Below are positions 1-9,300 of a stretch of 53,932 bases of DNA, piece after piece. How positions within the stretch are numbered: position 1 is the stretch's first letter; the number at the start of each line of letters is the position of its first letter. The DNA comes from Bryobacterales bacterium. GTDB taxonomy: Bacteria > Acidobacteriota > Terriglobia > Bryobacterales > UBA6623. The notes under the pieces are model-generated. The model ran no database searches. It had not been told where the DNA came from and saw nothing but the letters and a program-made list of their open reading frames with translations. Position numbers and translations under genes: made by a program. Location: positions 1-53,932 of the forward strand of contig JAPOOG010000111.1 of the NCBI GenBank assembly GCA_026713545.1, written 5' to 3'.

Positions 1-102
1 CACCATCCGCTCCGATTGCTACCGGCTGGAGCGACAGTTGCCGGGCGGGATTCGCACCCGCTGAGGATTGGCGCCTTCTCACGGCGCACGTTGAAATACA
101 CG

Positions 103-540
103 CTAGGGGCTCGGCTTGAGCCCCCGGGCACTCATGAAGCTGTAGAGGGTCGTACGGGAGACGCCGGTGAGGCGGTGAGCTTGGCCATGGCGGGTTTTGG
201 AACGCCCCGCTCGAGGAAGCGCCGGATGTCGTCCTCCTTGCCGTTGAGCCGTGAGACGCCCAACGAGCCTTTCGGGCGCCCGAGCTTTCTGCCCGAGGCC
301 CTCGCGGGTGCGCTGGGAGATCAGGTCGCGCTCGACCTCGGCGAACAACGCGAAGAGGGTGGTCATGACTTTGGTCTGGATATCGCGCTTGCCCTCGACG
401 CGGATGTTCTCCTTTATCGCCACGAAGGCGACGCCTGTCTTGGCGAGGGCTCCGAGGATGGCGACGATCTGACCCAGCGACCGACCGAGCCGGGAGAGTT
501 CGCTGACGACCAAACGGTCGCCGCGCTGTCGGAGTCCGGA
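103..540 (-). pseudogene. Serine recombinase (resolvase/invertase) remnant
   Basis: A decayed member of the resolvase/invertase family, which cuts and rejoins DNA through a serine nucleophile. The readable part carries the family signature RLVVSELSRLGRS, then the IKENIRVEG and FAEVERDLISQRTREGL segments (catalytic-domain end and E-helix). An in-frame TAA lies just upstream at about 540-545, so the N-terminal part with the catalytic serine is missing. Two frameshifts follow. Near 290-296 the frame leaves the expected GRKLGRPKG linker, which is readable in the next frame through to PKPAMAKL. Near 165-182 the frame returns to give LTGVSRTTLYSFM, the helix-turn-helix end. Both shifts are visible directly. 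The gene cannot make an active enzyme and marks an old mobile-element edge. Confidence 0.85.
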
Positions 541-579
541 TTAAAAGGAAGAAATCATCGTCCTCATTGATCATCCGTC

Positions 580-758
580 TCACCAGAACACTACCTGCGT
601 CAGGATGTGCTTCGCGAATCGCTCCCTGATCTCGCGATGACGCGGAACGGGCTGGTAAACCCCATTCTCTGGGTTCGGTACCAGTCATGTCGGGCTCCGT
701 GCCGCACCAGCACGCAGCCGCCCTCTTGGATTTTTTTGATCAGCGCGGTTCGTTTCAC
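580..758 (-). pseudogene. hicA: HicA-type mRNA interferase toxin, frameshifted
   Basis: From the GTG at 758 the reading is VKRTALIKKIQEGGCVLVRHGARHDWYR, which matches the HicA double-stranded-RNA-binding-like toxin fold, including the conserved G-x-H catalytic region (here GARH). The expected continuation NPENGVYQPVPRHREIRERFAKHIL is present but one base out of frame, so a single-base deletion lies near 676. The true end would be the TGA at 580-582. The start overlaps the stop of the upstream HicB remnant by four bases (GTGA), as in normal hicBA operons. The frameshift could be real decay or a sequence error, but the in-frame stops in HicB favour decay. Confidence 0.75.
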
Positions 759-982
759 GCGACGGCGATATCGGCCACTCTGCGGGTTCCTGGCAACTCG
801 CCGCTCGTGAGGTCCTTGTAGAGATCGCGGAGGTGGGTTTCGAGGTCTTAGAGTGTGTCTCCCTGGGTCCAATAGTCGGGAAACTACTGGAGATAGCCGA
901 GCCAGGAGCCGGCTTCTTCCCAGTAGACAATTTTCGCTGTCTGCTTGCTGCTTTCCTCCAACCACCATTGGGCGGGCAGGGC
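755..982 (-). pseudogene. hicB: HicB-family antitoxin remnant with two in-frame stops
   Basis: Reading the minus strand gives TAKIVYWEEAGSWLGYLQ-stop-FPDYWTQGDTL-stop-DLETHLRDLYKDLTSGELPGTRRVADIAVA and then TGA. This is the HicB partial RNase H-like antitoxin domain, with its usual FPDYWTQG and DLEENLRDLYKDL blocks. In-frame TAG (884-886) and TAA (848-850) codons interrupt it, and no convincing start codon remains upstream. It precedes and overlaps the hicA remnant. In intact systems HicB neutralises HicA and represses the operon. Here neither partner appears functional. Confidence 0.75.
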
Positions 983-1365
983 TCAGCTCCTGGTCTGGAA
1001 CTTCAACCGTCCCCCCCAGACCGCTTCGGGAGCCGGAACTCGTCAACGTACATCGCAGACTGTAATGGGCGGAATGGGGGGGTAATCCTCGTTGTACCGC
1101 AAGGTGTACTTCGTCTCTTTCTTCTTGATGGTTCTTCCATTCTCGCTCCCGGCACGCCTCGGAGGGACTCTGAACGGCAGTTTTTTTAAGCGGTGCTGAT
1201 CGCTGCCCCGTGTGCTCGTCCGTCCCATGGCGCCTCTGGTCAACAGTTGGTGTCACGGCGCTACATACGTCTGCGATGCGACGTTTCCAGCGCAGATACC
1301 GCTCGCACGCTGGGCATCGCGGGACCGTCGATCCCCGTTGTAGCCACCCGGCCTGGCCGCGGGAG
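983..1365. other. Intergenic remnant region without recognisable gene
   Basis: About 380 bases lie between the HicB remnant and the sialidase stop. Short open stretches exist on the minus strand (for example KKKETKYTLRYNEDYPPIPP near 1060-1130), but each ends quickly and no family is recognisable. It is probably more of the decayed segment to its left. Confidence 0.4.
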
Positions 1366-2445
1366 TTATTCGTAGAACCAGTCGATCGGAATCCGGGCCA
1401 CGTGGAGGCCGTCGCGCTGGTGAAAGCTGATGATCGCGTACCCGTCGAGGAAGAGCAGGCTGGGATAGCCGTAGTCGTCCTCGGCGCTGCCCCCGATGAT
1501 GCGTTGGTTCGACCACGTTCGTCCCTCATCCTTCGAGATCGCCGAGACGAACGGCGTGCGCCAACGATTTACGCCATCCGAACAACGCAGTAGCAGCAGG
1601 TCTCCCGTAGACGGGATGCGCTTCACGTTCAGGGCCGAGGAGTTGGGAGGGAGTGAGAGATTCTTGAGGTGCTCTCCGGGAGACCAGGACTCGCCTTGGT
1701 CGTCGGAATACGACCGTACGACGTAGCCGCTGTAGGTGCGGCAGAGCATCATCAAACGGCCGTCTTCGAGCTCGACCACGTGGGGTTCCTGGGCTTCGAC
1801 GGGAAGTACGTTCACCATGTTCCTGCTCTTCAGCCAACTGACCCCGTCGTCGTCGGAATAGAACGTGTAGCTCACGTAACCGCGGTGGTCTCCGCCCTCC
1901 TCGCGCAGTTCCATCTCGAGCGGAGCGATGATGCGTCCGGTCGAAAGCTGGATCAGCTTGTCGTTGTGTACCAGGTTGTAGCCCGGGAAGGGAGTGTAGT
2001 CGTATTGGTCGGTCCAGGTCTTGCCGTCATCCTTCGAGCGCCGGTAGTAGTTGTGGCCGTAGCGCGGCATGGCGTCCGGCCGGTAGATGTAGGCCGCCAG
2101 GAGGTCGCCGTTCCTGAGGCGAAGAAAACTCGGAGCCCCATAGGCGGCGCCTTCGTTCTCGGTGGGCTTGGCGAACAACACGAACTCGGGTCCCCAGGTC
2201 TTCCCCTGGTCCTCGGAATAGCGGGCCAGGATCGCGCCCTCGGGGTCGTAGGAGACGTACGACAGCAACAGCCGGCCGTCTTTGAGCAGCTCGATGTCGC
2301 CGGGCATGCCCCGGTAGCCGTAGCGGCGCTTGGGCTTCTTGACTACGTGAACGGTCTCGAAGCCATTTTCTGTTGTTGTCTGTGCGGCGGCGGCCGGCAG
2401 CAACGACACGCAGCAGGCGAGCAGGGCAAGTGTTCGGATCGGCAT
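1366..2445 (-). CDS. Secreted sialidase-like BNR/Asp-box glycoside hydrolase
   Basis: A 359-residue protein of the sialidase/neuraminidase superfamily, whose members hydrolyse terminal sialic acids or related sugars. The N-terminus MPIRTLALLACCVSLLPAAAAQ is a clear Sec signal peptide and sets the start at 2445 rather than further upstream. Five Asp-box repeats (S-x-D-x-G-x-x-W) are visible: YSEDQGKTWG, RSKDDGKTWT, YSDDDGVSWL, YSDDQGESWS and ISKDEGRTWS, as expected for a six-bladed propeller. An EPHVVELEDGRLMMLCRT block resembles the catalytic-glutamate region. Substrate cannot be fixed from sequence; bacterial sialidase-like exo-enzymes also act on other acidic sugars. It is divergent from the DUF3604 gene, with only 64 bases between starts. 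Confidence 0.8.
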   Translation of the reverse strand: MPIRTLALLACCVSLLPAAAAQTTTENGFETVHVVKKPKRRYGYRGMPGDIELLKDGRLLLSYVSYDPEGAILARYSEDQGKTWGPEFVLFAKPTENEGAAYGAPSFLRLRNGDLLAAYIYRPDAMPRYGHNYYRRSKDDGKTWTDQYDYTPFPGYNLVHNDKLIQLSTGRIIAPLEMELREEGGDHRGYVSYTFYSDDDGVSWLKSRNMVNVLPVEAQEPHVVELEDGRLMMLCRTYSGYVVRSYSDDQGESWSPGEHLKNLSLPPNSSALNVKRIPSTGDLLLLRCSDGVNRWRTPFVSAISKDEGRTWSNQRIIGGSAEDDYGYPSLLFLDGYAIISFHQRDGLHVARIPIDWFYE

Positions 2446-2509
2446 ATAGAGATTGTACGTCCGGAACAATGCTCGAACAAAGTGCCCTCTTGATACAATC
2501 TCCCCCGAT

Positions 2510-5362
2510 ATGAACGCACGAGGGGAATACCGTCCCAAGCCTCTGAACGTCCGGACAGTCCTGATGCCGGTGCTGGCTGTCGTACTGCTGGCCGGATTCT
2601 CGTTCCTGCCCGCACAGACGCCGAGTCCACTGGGAGACGAGTCGGTTGCCGCATTCCGGGTCCGCTTCGGGCTCACGGATTCCCAACCCCGCGCCTGGGA
2701 CGGAGAGCTGTCCGTCGACCGTGGCCAAGTGCTCAGCCTCCGCAACTGGAACCCCCACCCCGAGGAACGGATCAACGGCAAGACCGGCTGGCGGCTGGCG
2801 ACGCGCGAGGGCCTGAACTACCCCCGCCGGGTCTACCAGTGGGAGGACCCCCGCGGCACCGAGGAGTATGTGACGATTCCGGGGATCGTCGTGGAGGTAC
2901 GAACGACATCCAGCACGCGCCTCCGGTTCGAGACCGCGAACGGTGATTTCGAAGTCTGGCCGCGGGAGCTGCGGGTCGGCCGGCCCATGAAGCACCTCGA
3001 TGGAGCGGTCGAGGTGGACTTGGTCGCGCCGGCCGAGCGCCTTTCCTCTGAAACGGTCAACAGCGACTTCCCTACGCTCCTTGCCGGAGAAGACGGTGAG
3101 CTGTGGGCCGCCTGGGTCACTTACAGCGGCGGCGGCAACCGCGTGCAGGTTCGCCGCTTCGACGGTGAATCGTGGGGCTCGATCGAAACCGTCAGCGGAA
3201 GCCCCGGCGACGTGTTTCTCGTCAAGATGGGCCGCGACAGGCACGACCGGCCCTGGGTGATCTGGTCCGAACAGGTCGATGGCAACTTCGATCTCTACGC
3301 CCGCTGCCGCAACGGCGGGAAATGGTCTGCGGCGACCCGCTTGACGGACGCGCCGCAGTCCGACATGCAACACGCCCTCACGACCGACGCGAACGGCAAT
3401 CTCTGGCTCGCCTGGCAGGGCTTCCGTAACGGCAAGTCGGATATCTTCGTCCGTCGCTACGACGGCGGGACCTGGTCGCCCGAGCAGAAAGTCTCGACTT
3501 CTCCGGCCAACGACTGGAAGCCCGCCATCACGGCCGACGGTACGGGGGGCGTGTACATCGCCTGGGATACCTACGACAAGGGCGACTACGACATCGTGAT
3601 GCGCCGCTGGTCCGGCGAGAGTTGGGGCGAGACCATCCCGGTCGCGGACACGCCGAAGTTCGAAGCTCATGTCACTCTCGCCTGCGACAGCCAGGACCGC
3701 TTGTGGGCCGCTTGGAACGAGAGCGGCTTCCAGTGGGGCAAGGACTCCGGCTTCTTGATCTACAAGGAGGCGACGCGGCTCTACGAGTGGCGGGCGCTGG
3801 CCCTCGGGGTCTATTCCGGCGGTCGTTGGCGGCATCCCGCGTCTGACGTTAATACGGCCCTGCCCGCCGAGCTTCACGGCTTCAATGACCTGCCCGTCTT
3901 GCAGAGAGACGCCCGGGGACGGATGTGGCTGTTCTTTCGTCATCGTTTGCTGCGCGCCCGGGACACCCCCGATTTCACCCCGGCGCACCGTGCGGCCTGG
4001 CAGATCTATGGCACTACATACCTCGGCGACGCCTGGCTGCACCCGCAGCATCTGCCTTTCAGCCGAGGCCGGCAGGACATGCGTTGGGGCATCACCCGGG
4101 ACTCCGAAGGCGCCCTGGTCGCCGCTTGGCCGACCGACAACCGCGACTCCGATCAGTACTTGTTCGACAGGACCGACGTCTACGCCGGTAGGCTCCCGGC
4201 GCTTGCCGGGGAGGCCAAGCCGCCTGTCCTCGTGGAACGCAAGGACCGCCGCTACGACACCTATCCGGCTCACCCCAACGAAGAGGCTGACCTGAAGCGG
4301 ATCCGGGATTACTCCATCGAGTCCGGCGGCAAGACATATCGCATCTATCGCGGCGACACGCACCGCCACACCGAGTTCTCCGACGATGGTTACAGCGATG
4401 GCTCGCTGTTCGAGACCTACCGCTACGCCCTCGACGCCGCCTCGCTCGACTTCATGGGGGTCAGCGAACATAACAACGGCAGCGGCCAGGACAACGAGTA
4501 CATCAACTGGCTTCTGCCGCAAGTCGCCGACCTGTTCCATCTGCCCGGAACGTTCGCGCCGATCTATACCTACGAGCGAAGCGTCAGCTACCCCAACGGA
4601 CATCGCAACATCCTCGTCGCGACGCGCGGCATCCCGACCCTCCCGATTCCACCCGAGGAGCGGAGCGGCGAGGTCGGCGCAGCCGAACTGTATGACTATC
4701 TCAGGAAGTACGACGCGATCGCGATCTCGCATACTTCCGCAACGGGCATGGGGACCGACTGGCGTGATAACGATCCGGATTTGGAGCCCCTCGTCGAGAT
4801 CTATCAGGGCGATCGTGTCTCGGCCGAATACGAAGGCGCCCCCCGCGCCGCGACAGCAGAGAAGCCCTACAACCAGCAGGGCGGCCTTCGCCCCGCGGGT
4901 TATGTATGGAATGCCTGGGCCAAGGGCTTGAAGCTCGGCGTGCAAGCCGCCTCTGACCATATCTCGACCCACATCTCCTATGCCTGCACCATCGCCGAAG
5001 ACTTCAGCCGCGACGGGCTTCTCGACGCCATGCGCAAGCGGCACTCCTACGGCGCGACCGACAACATCGTCCTCGACTACCGCCTGCAGGCCGGCGGCAA
5101 GGAATACCTGCAGGGCGACATCGTCGAAGTCGACGGCGCGTTCCGGCTGTGGATCAACATCATCGGGACCTCGCGTATCGAGCAGATCGATATCATCAAG
5201 AACAACACCTTCATACACACTCGCCAGAACCTCGAAGAAGAGGTCCATTTCACCTTTGTCGACAACGAAGTGACGCCCGGTGAAAGCTACTACTACGTGC
5301 GGGTGCAGCAGAAGAATCAGGAAATGGCGTGGTCGTCGCCGATCTGGGTGACAACTCGCTGA
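2510..5362 (+). CDS. Secreted DUF3604 protein with N-terminal beta-propeller
   Basis: A 950-residue protein starting MNARGEYRP, with a hydrophobic stretch (LMPVLAVVLLAGFSFLPAQ, about residues 17-35) that looks like a signal peptide or anchor. Residues about 180-560 hold repeated W-x-A-W / WVIWSEQ-type motifs typical of a beta-propeller. The C-terminal third is DUF3604, a PHP-like metal-dependent domain: GDTHRHTEFSDDG near residue 615, SEHNNG near 652 and an HTSATG block near 743 supply likely metal-binding His and Asp residues. The biochemical role of DUF3604 is not established; a phosphoesterase-type hydrolase is the usual guess. The start sits in a short divergent promoter region shared with the sialidase, suggesting co-regulation. 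Confidence 0.8.
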   Translation: MNARGEYRPKPLNVRTVLMPVLAVVLLAGFSFLPAQTPSPLGDESVAAFRVRFGLTDSQPRAWDGELSVDRGQVLSLRNWNPHPEERINGKTGWRLATREGLNYPRRVYQWEDPRGTEEYVTIPGIVVEVRTTSSTRLRFETANGDFEVWPRELRVGRPMKHLDGAVEVDLVAPAERLSSETVNSDFPTLLAGEDGELWAAWVTYSGGGNRVQVRRFDGESWGSIETVSGSPGDVFLVKMGRDRHDRPWVIWSEQVDGNFDLYARCRNGGKWSAATRLTDAPQSDMQHALTTDANGNLWLAWQGFRNGKSDIFVRRYDGGTWSPEQKVSTSPANDWKPAITADGTGGVYIAWDTYDKGDYDIVMRRWSGESWGETIPVADTPKFEAHVTLACDSQDRLWAAWNESGFQWGKDSGFLIYKEATRLYEWRALALGVYSGGRWRHPASDVNTALPAELHGFNDLPVLQRDARGRMWLFFRHRLLRARDTPDFTPAHRAAWQIYGTTYLGDAWLHPQHLPFSRGRQDMRWGITRDSEGALVAAWPTDNRDSDQYLFDRTDVYAGRLPALAGEAKPPVLVERKDRRYDTYPAHPNEEADLKRIRDYSIESGGKTYRIYRGDTHRHTEFSDDGYSDGSLFETYRYALDAASLDFMGVSEHNNGSGQDNEYINWLLPQVADLFHLPGTFAPIYTYERSVSYPNGHRNILVATRGIPTLPIPPEERSGEVGAAELYDYLRKYDAIAISHTSATGMGTDWRDNDPDLEPLVEIYQGDRVSAEYEGAPRAATAEKPYNQQGGLRPAGYVWNAWAKGLKLGVQAASDHISTHISYACTIAEDFSRDGLLDAMRKRHSYGATDNIVLDYRLQAGGKEYLQGDIVEVDGAFRLWINIIGTSRIEQIDIIKNNTFIHTRQNLEEEVHFTFVDNEVTPGESYYYVRVQQKNQEMAWSSPIWVTTR

Positions 5363-5466
5363 AACTCGCGCATCCTCCGGATGGTGAGTCCTCGGCGTCG
5401 CTGCCCGCTGGGATGACAAGCTGATGCCGGCTCGACTCGCCGCGTGAACTTGACTCGAATGTGAAC

Positions 5467-5555
5467 CTGACCTGAAACATCCTCCTGATCCAGCGGTACC
5501 GACACTGATCTGGATATTTCCCGCTTGTATGATCCGCAAGCGGGCGGAGAAAAAA
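5467..5555. repeat. Palindromic intergenic repeat, family A copy 1
   Basis: This segment aligns with 13047-13135. Both start CTGACCTGAAACATCC, contain inverted arms GAAACATCC / GGAT(A/G)TTTC, continue with GCTTGTATGATCCGC, and finish with a small GC palindrome (GGGCGGAG) followed by an A run. The shared arms and flanks show a dispersed hairpin-forming element. No coding potential is seen. Confidence 0.75.
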
Positions 5556-5619
5556 CCAAAAACCAAAAACTGCCGGTATCATCCCCTCTTCTGGAGCGAA
5601 CAAGGCTCCCGCCAGTGGT

Positions 5620-6250
5620 TTTCACGAATCACGAGGCACGAATCACGGATTTTTAATACCTTTGGGTACTGAAGCCCTTCAGTCTTTTTTTTTCCGCCCC
5701 GGCCGGCATAGCATGAGGACAGCGATGCGCAAATCCTGCCCTTCGCGAAGAAAAAGCGGAGAAAACATCGAGCAGGGGAGATCACGCCCATGACTCTCCG
5801 ACGAAGGCTGCATTTCTTCCACAAGCGGCGAGGCGAAGTCCGTGCGCATCGCGAATCAGGGCTTTCCAGGCTTTCACTAGCCACTAGTTACTAGTCACAA
5901 GCCACTGCTTTTGAGGTTTTCACGAATCATGAAACACGAGACACGAATCACGGGTTTATCGAATCACAGCCTTGATTCCCTGCCCACTATTGCCCACCAT
6001 TGCCCGTTATTGCCCGGCATTGCTCGGGTAAAAATATTGCCTGCGCCAGTGTCCTCGCTCTGCCCGGACGGCCGCTCCCGCCGCCCGGTCACTGCTTCGC
6101 TGGGCGCGTTCGCGCGGCACGGCGCGGCTTCGCGCGGCGAAAAATGTTGCCCCCGCGCCACTGTCGTTGCCCCGTCAGCCGTTCGCGGTCGGTCTCACGA
6201 CGAGCGCCGCTCGCCGGTCAGTTCCCGCTGCGGCGAACGCAAAATGCACC
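5620..6250. repeat. Long non-coding dispersed repeat, family C copy 1
   Basis: This part of the 5363-6354 intergenic gap aligns in pieces, in the same order, with the reverse complement of about 47.7-48.3 kb. Shared blocks are the ACTGAAGCCCTTCAGT hairpin with T-run, TCGCGAAGAAAAAGCGGAG, ATCGAGCAGG with ATCACGCCCATG, CGAAGGCTGCATT, the CACGAATCACGAG-type run, TTGCCC-rich tandem words, and ACGACGAGCGCCGCTCG. No gene is recognisable. A short stretch (GGCGAGGCGAAGT, near 5829) also matches the family B repeats, so the element is modular. Confidence 0.65.
5668..5693 (+). terminator. Intrinsic terminator-like hairpin within repeat C
   Basis: ACTGAA and TTCAGT form a perfect six-base stem around a GCCC loop, followed directly by C and a run of nine T. 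It lies about 300 bases past the DUF3604 stop and could end that transcript. The same hairpin recurs inverted at 48266-48281, so it travels with the repeat. Confidence 0.55.
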
Positions 6251-6354
6251 CATGCTGAGAAAGGGAAATGTTCCGGCTTCCGTTGGCGCAAAACCAGATG
6301 GCGCCAGCGCCGGTATGGAGTCTATAATTACTGGGGGAACGTGTAGGCTTTGCT

Positions 6355-9300
6355 ATGACTGATCATCTTGCAGGTTCGGTTGCACGCGTCCTGGGCGTGC
6401 TGGGTTCGCTCCTTGTCGTCTGCGGCGCGGCGGCGGCCTCCGAGGATCGGGTCAGCTTCAATGCTGATATCCGTCCGATCTTTTCCGACAGATGCTATAC
6501 GTGCCACGGACCGGACTCGAACAACCGCAAGACTCCGCTGCGTTTCGACACCCAGGAAGGCGCCGTGCAAGACCTGGGAGGACGTTTCGCCATCGTCTCC
6601 GGGGATGTCCGGAAGAGTGAAATCATCAAGCGGCTGACGACCGAAGATCCGATCCGCCGTATGCCACCGGCCTACGAAGGCCACGCCAAGCTGAGCGACC
6701 GTGAGATCGACCTGGTGCGGCGCTGGATCGAGCAGGGCGCCGAGTGGCAATCTCATTGGTCGTTTACGCCGCCCGAGAGACCGGGCCTGCCGCCGGTCAC
6801 GGGTAGGGCGGTCAACGGAATCGACCATTTCGTGCTGGAGCGTCTCGAACGGGAAGGCCTCTCCGCTTCCCCCGAAGCGGACCGCGCAACGCTCATCCGC
6901 CGTGTCACGCTGGACCTGACCGGGCTGCCGCCGACACCCGAAGAACTCGACGACTTCTTGCGGGACACCTCCACCGACGCCTATGAGAAGGTCGTGGACC
7001 GGCTTCTCGTTTCGCCCCGTTACGGCGAGCGCATGGCTGTGCGTTGGCTCGATTCCGCCCGCTACGCCGATACGAACGGCTATCAGACCGATGCCGAGCG
7101 CTATATGTGGCGCTGGCGCGACTGGGTCATCAAGGCGTTCAACGACAACATGCCGTTCGATCAGTTCACGGTCGAACAGATCGCGGGCGACATGCTGCCG
7201 AGCCCGACGCTCGACCAACTGATCGCGACCGGCTTCAACCGCAATCATCGCGGCAACGGCGAGGGCGGCATCATCGAGGAAGAGTACGCCGTGGAGTACG
7301 TCGTCGATCGCGTCGAGACGACATCAACGGTCTGGCTGGGCCTGACCATGGGCTGCGCCCGGTGCCACGACCACAAGTACGACCCGCTCACGCAGAAAGA
7401 GTTCTATCGCTTCTTCGCTTACTTCAACAACGTTCCCGAGAAGGGCAAGGCCTTCAAATACGGCAACTCGCCTCCCTTCATGCCCGCTCCCACGCCGGAG
7501 CATCTCACCGAGCTGGACGGCCTCGAAGAGAAGGTCGGGAAAGCGAAGAGGAAGTTCGACGAACTGGAGCCCGAGATTCAAGCCGCCCTCGAGCAGTGGG
7601 AGGCATCATTGGTGCAGTCCGATTTCGTGGACTGGACGTTGTGGGACAATCTGATCGCTCACTATCGGCTTGACGGCGCCGTAGCCGGACAGACACCGCG
7701 CGCACCCGAGGCCCGCGCCAAGCTCGTCGCCGGACTCCCTCAATTCAAGAAGGGCAAGATTGGCCAGGCGAACTCGTTCGACGGCAAGAGTTACATCGAC
7801 GCCGGCGACGTCGCCGATTTCCGCTTCCAGGAAGACTTCACGCTCTCGGCGTGGATCTACCCCACCGCGGCCAATGGCGCGATCCTCAGCCGAACTTCCG
7901 AATCGACGACGGAAATCAAGGGCTATGGCATCTACCTGGTTGACGCTAAAGTGCAGTTCAACCTGGTGACTCGTTGGCTCGATGACTCCACTCGCGTCGA
8001 GACCGCCGAGCCTCTCGTCCTGAATCGATGGCATCACGTAAGTGCGGTCTACGACGGTTCGCGGTTGGCGAAGGGCGCCGTCGTGTATCTGAACGGTAAG
8101 CCCGCCGAGATGACGGTCGTTGTCGACACGCTCAACCAGGCCTTCGGCGTGAATGAGCCTCTGCGGATTGGAGCCGTCGCCGGCCCCGGCGCGCGCTTCC
8201 GGGGTTTGATGGATGACGTACGTGTTTACGACCGCGCGCTCAGGCCCGATGAGCTCGCCGTCGTGGCCACCGAGTCGCCCTTGAACGAGATTGCGCGCCT
8301 CAAGCCCGATAAGCGTACGGCGGCCCAAGGCGACAAGCTGCGGCTCGCCTTCCTCGACGAGTACGCGCCCGCCCATATCCGTGAGGCATGGGAGACCCTG
8401 ACCGCGATCCGCAAGCAACGCGAAGCTTTCATCAAGAGCTTCCCGACCGTCATGGTCATGAAGGAGCGCGAGGTCACGCGGCCGACTCATCTGCTGGTGC
8501 GCGGCCAATACGATCTTCCTGGCGAAAAGGTCGCACCCGGCGTTCCGGCCGCGCTGCCGCCGATTCCCGAGGGGGTTCCGAACAACCGCCTCGGCCTTGC
8601 GCGCTGGCTCGTCAGTCCTTCCAATCCGCTGACGGCGCGGGTGACCGTCAACCGTTTCTGGCAGTCCTACTTCGGAGCCGGGCTCGTCAAGACGGTCGAG
8701 GATTTCGGTTCGCAAGGTGAATGGCCGACGCATCTGGAACTGCTCGATTGGCTGGCCGCCGAGTTCGTCGAAAGCGGCTGGGACGTCAAGCAGCTCCAGA
8801 AGATGATCGTCATGAGCGCCACCTATCGGCAGTCGTCACGAGTCACTCCCGATTTGGCGTCGAAAGACCCCGGCAACCGGCTGTTGGCTCGCGGGCCGCG
8901 GGTGCGTCTTCCCGCCGAGGTGGTGCGCGATCAGGCGCTGGCGATCTCGGGTCTGTTGGTTGAAGAGATCGGGGGGCCTTCGGTAAAGCCTTATCAGCCG
9001 GCAGGCCTTTGGACGGAACTCGCCGGGGGACGCGACTACGAACAAGGCCACGGCAACGACCTGTACCGCCGCAGCATCTACACGTTCTGGAAACGCGCCG
9101 TGCCGCCGCCCCAGATGTTGAACTTCGATTCGGCGGGCCGAGAGGCCTGCACCGTTCGCGAGACTCGCACCAATACGCCGCTGCAAGCGCTCAACTTGAT
9201 GAACGACGTTACGTTCGTCGAGGCCTCCCGCAAGCTCGCCGAGCGCATGATGACCGAAGGGGGCCGCACGCCGCAAGAGCGCATCGGGTACGGGTATCGT

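Noticed and set aside
600-1529. 309-residue minus-strand open frame
   Set aside because: Only its last 55 residues correspond to anything recognisable (the first half of HicA); the rest runs through HicB in the wrong frame and into the sialidase gene.
2027-5566. 1179-residue open frame antisense to the DUF3604 gene
   Set aside because: It is a shadow frame caused by high GC third positions; its translation is compositionally odd and has no motifs, while the plus strand gives a complete known domain architecture.
7606-8733. 375-residue open frame antisense to the first PSD1 gene
   Set aside because: Antisense shadow of a well-supported gene, without domain motifs.
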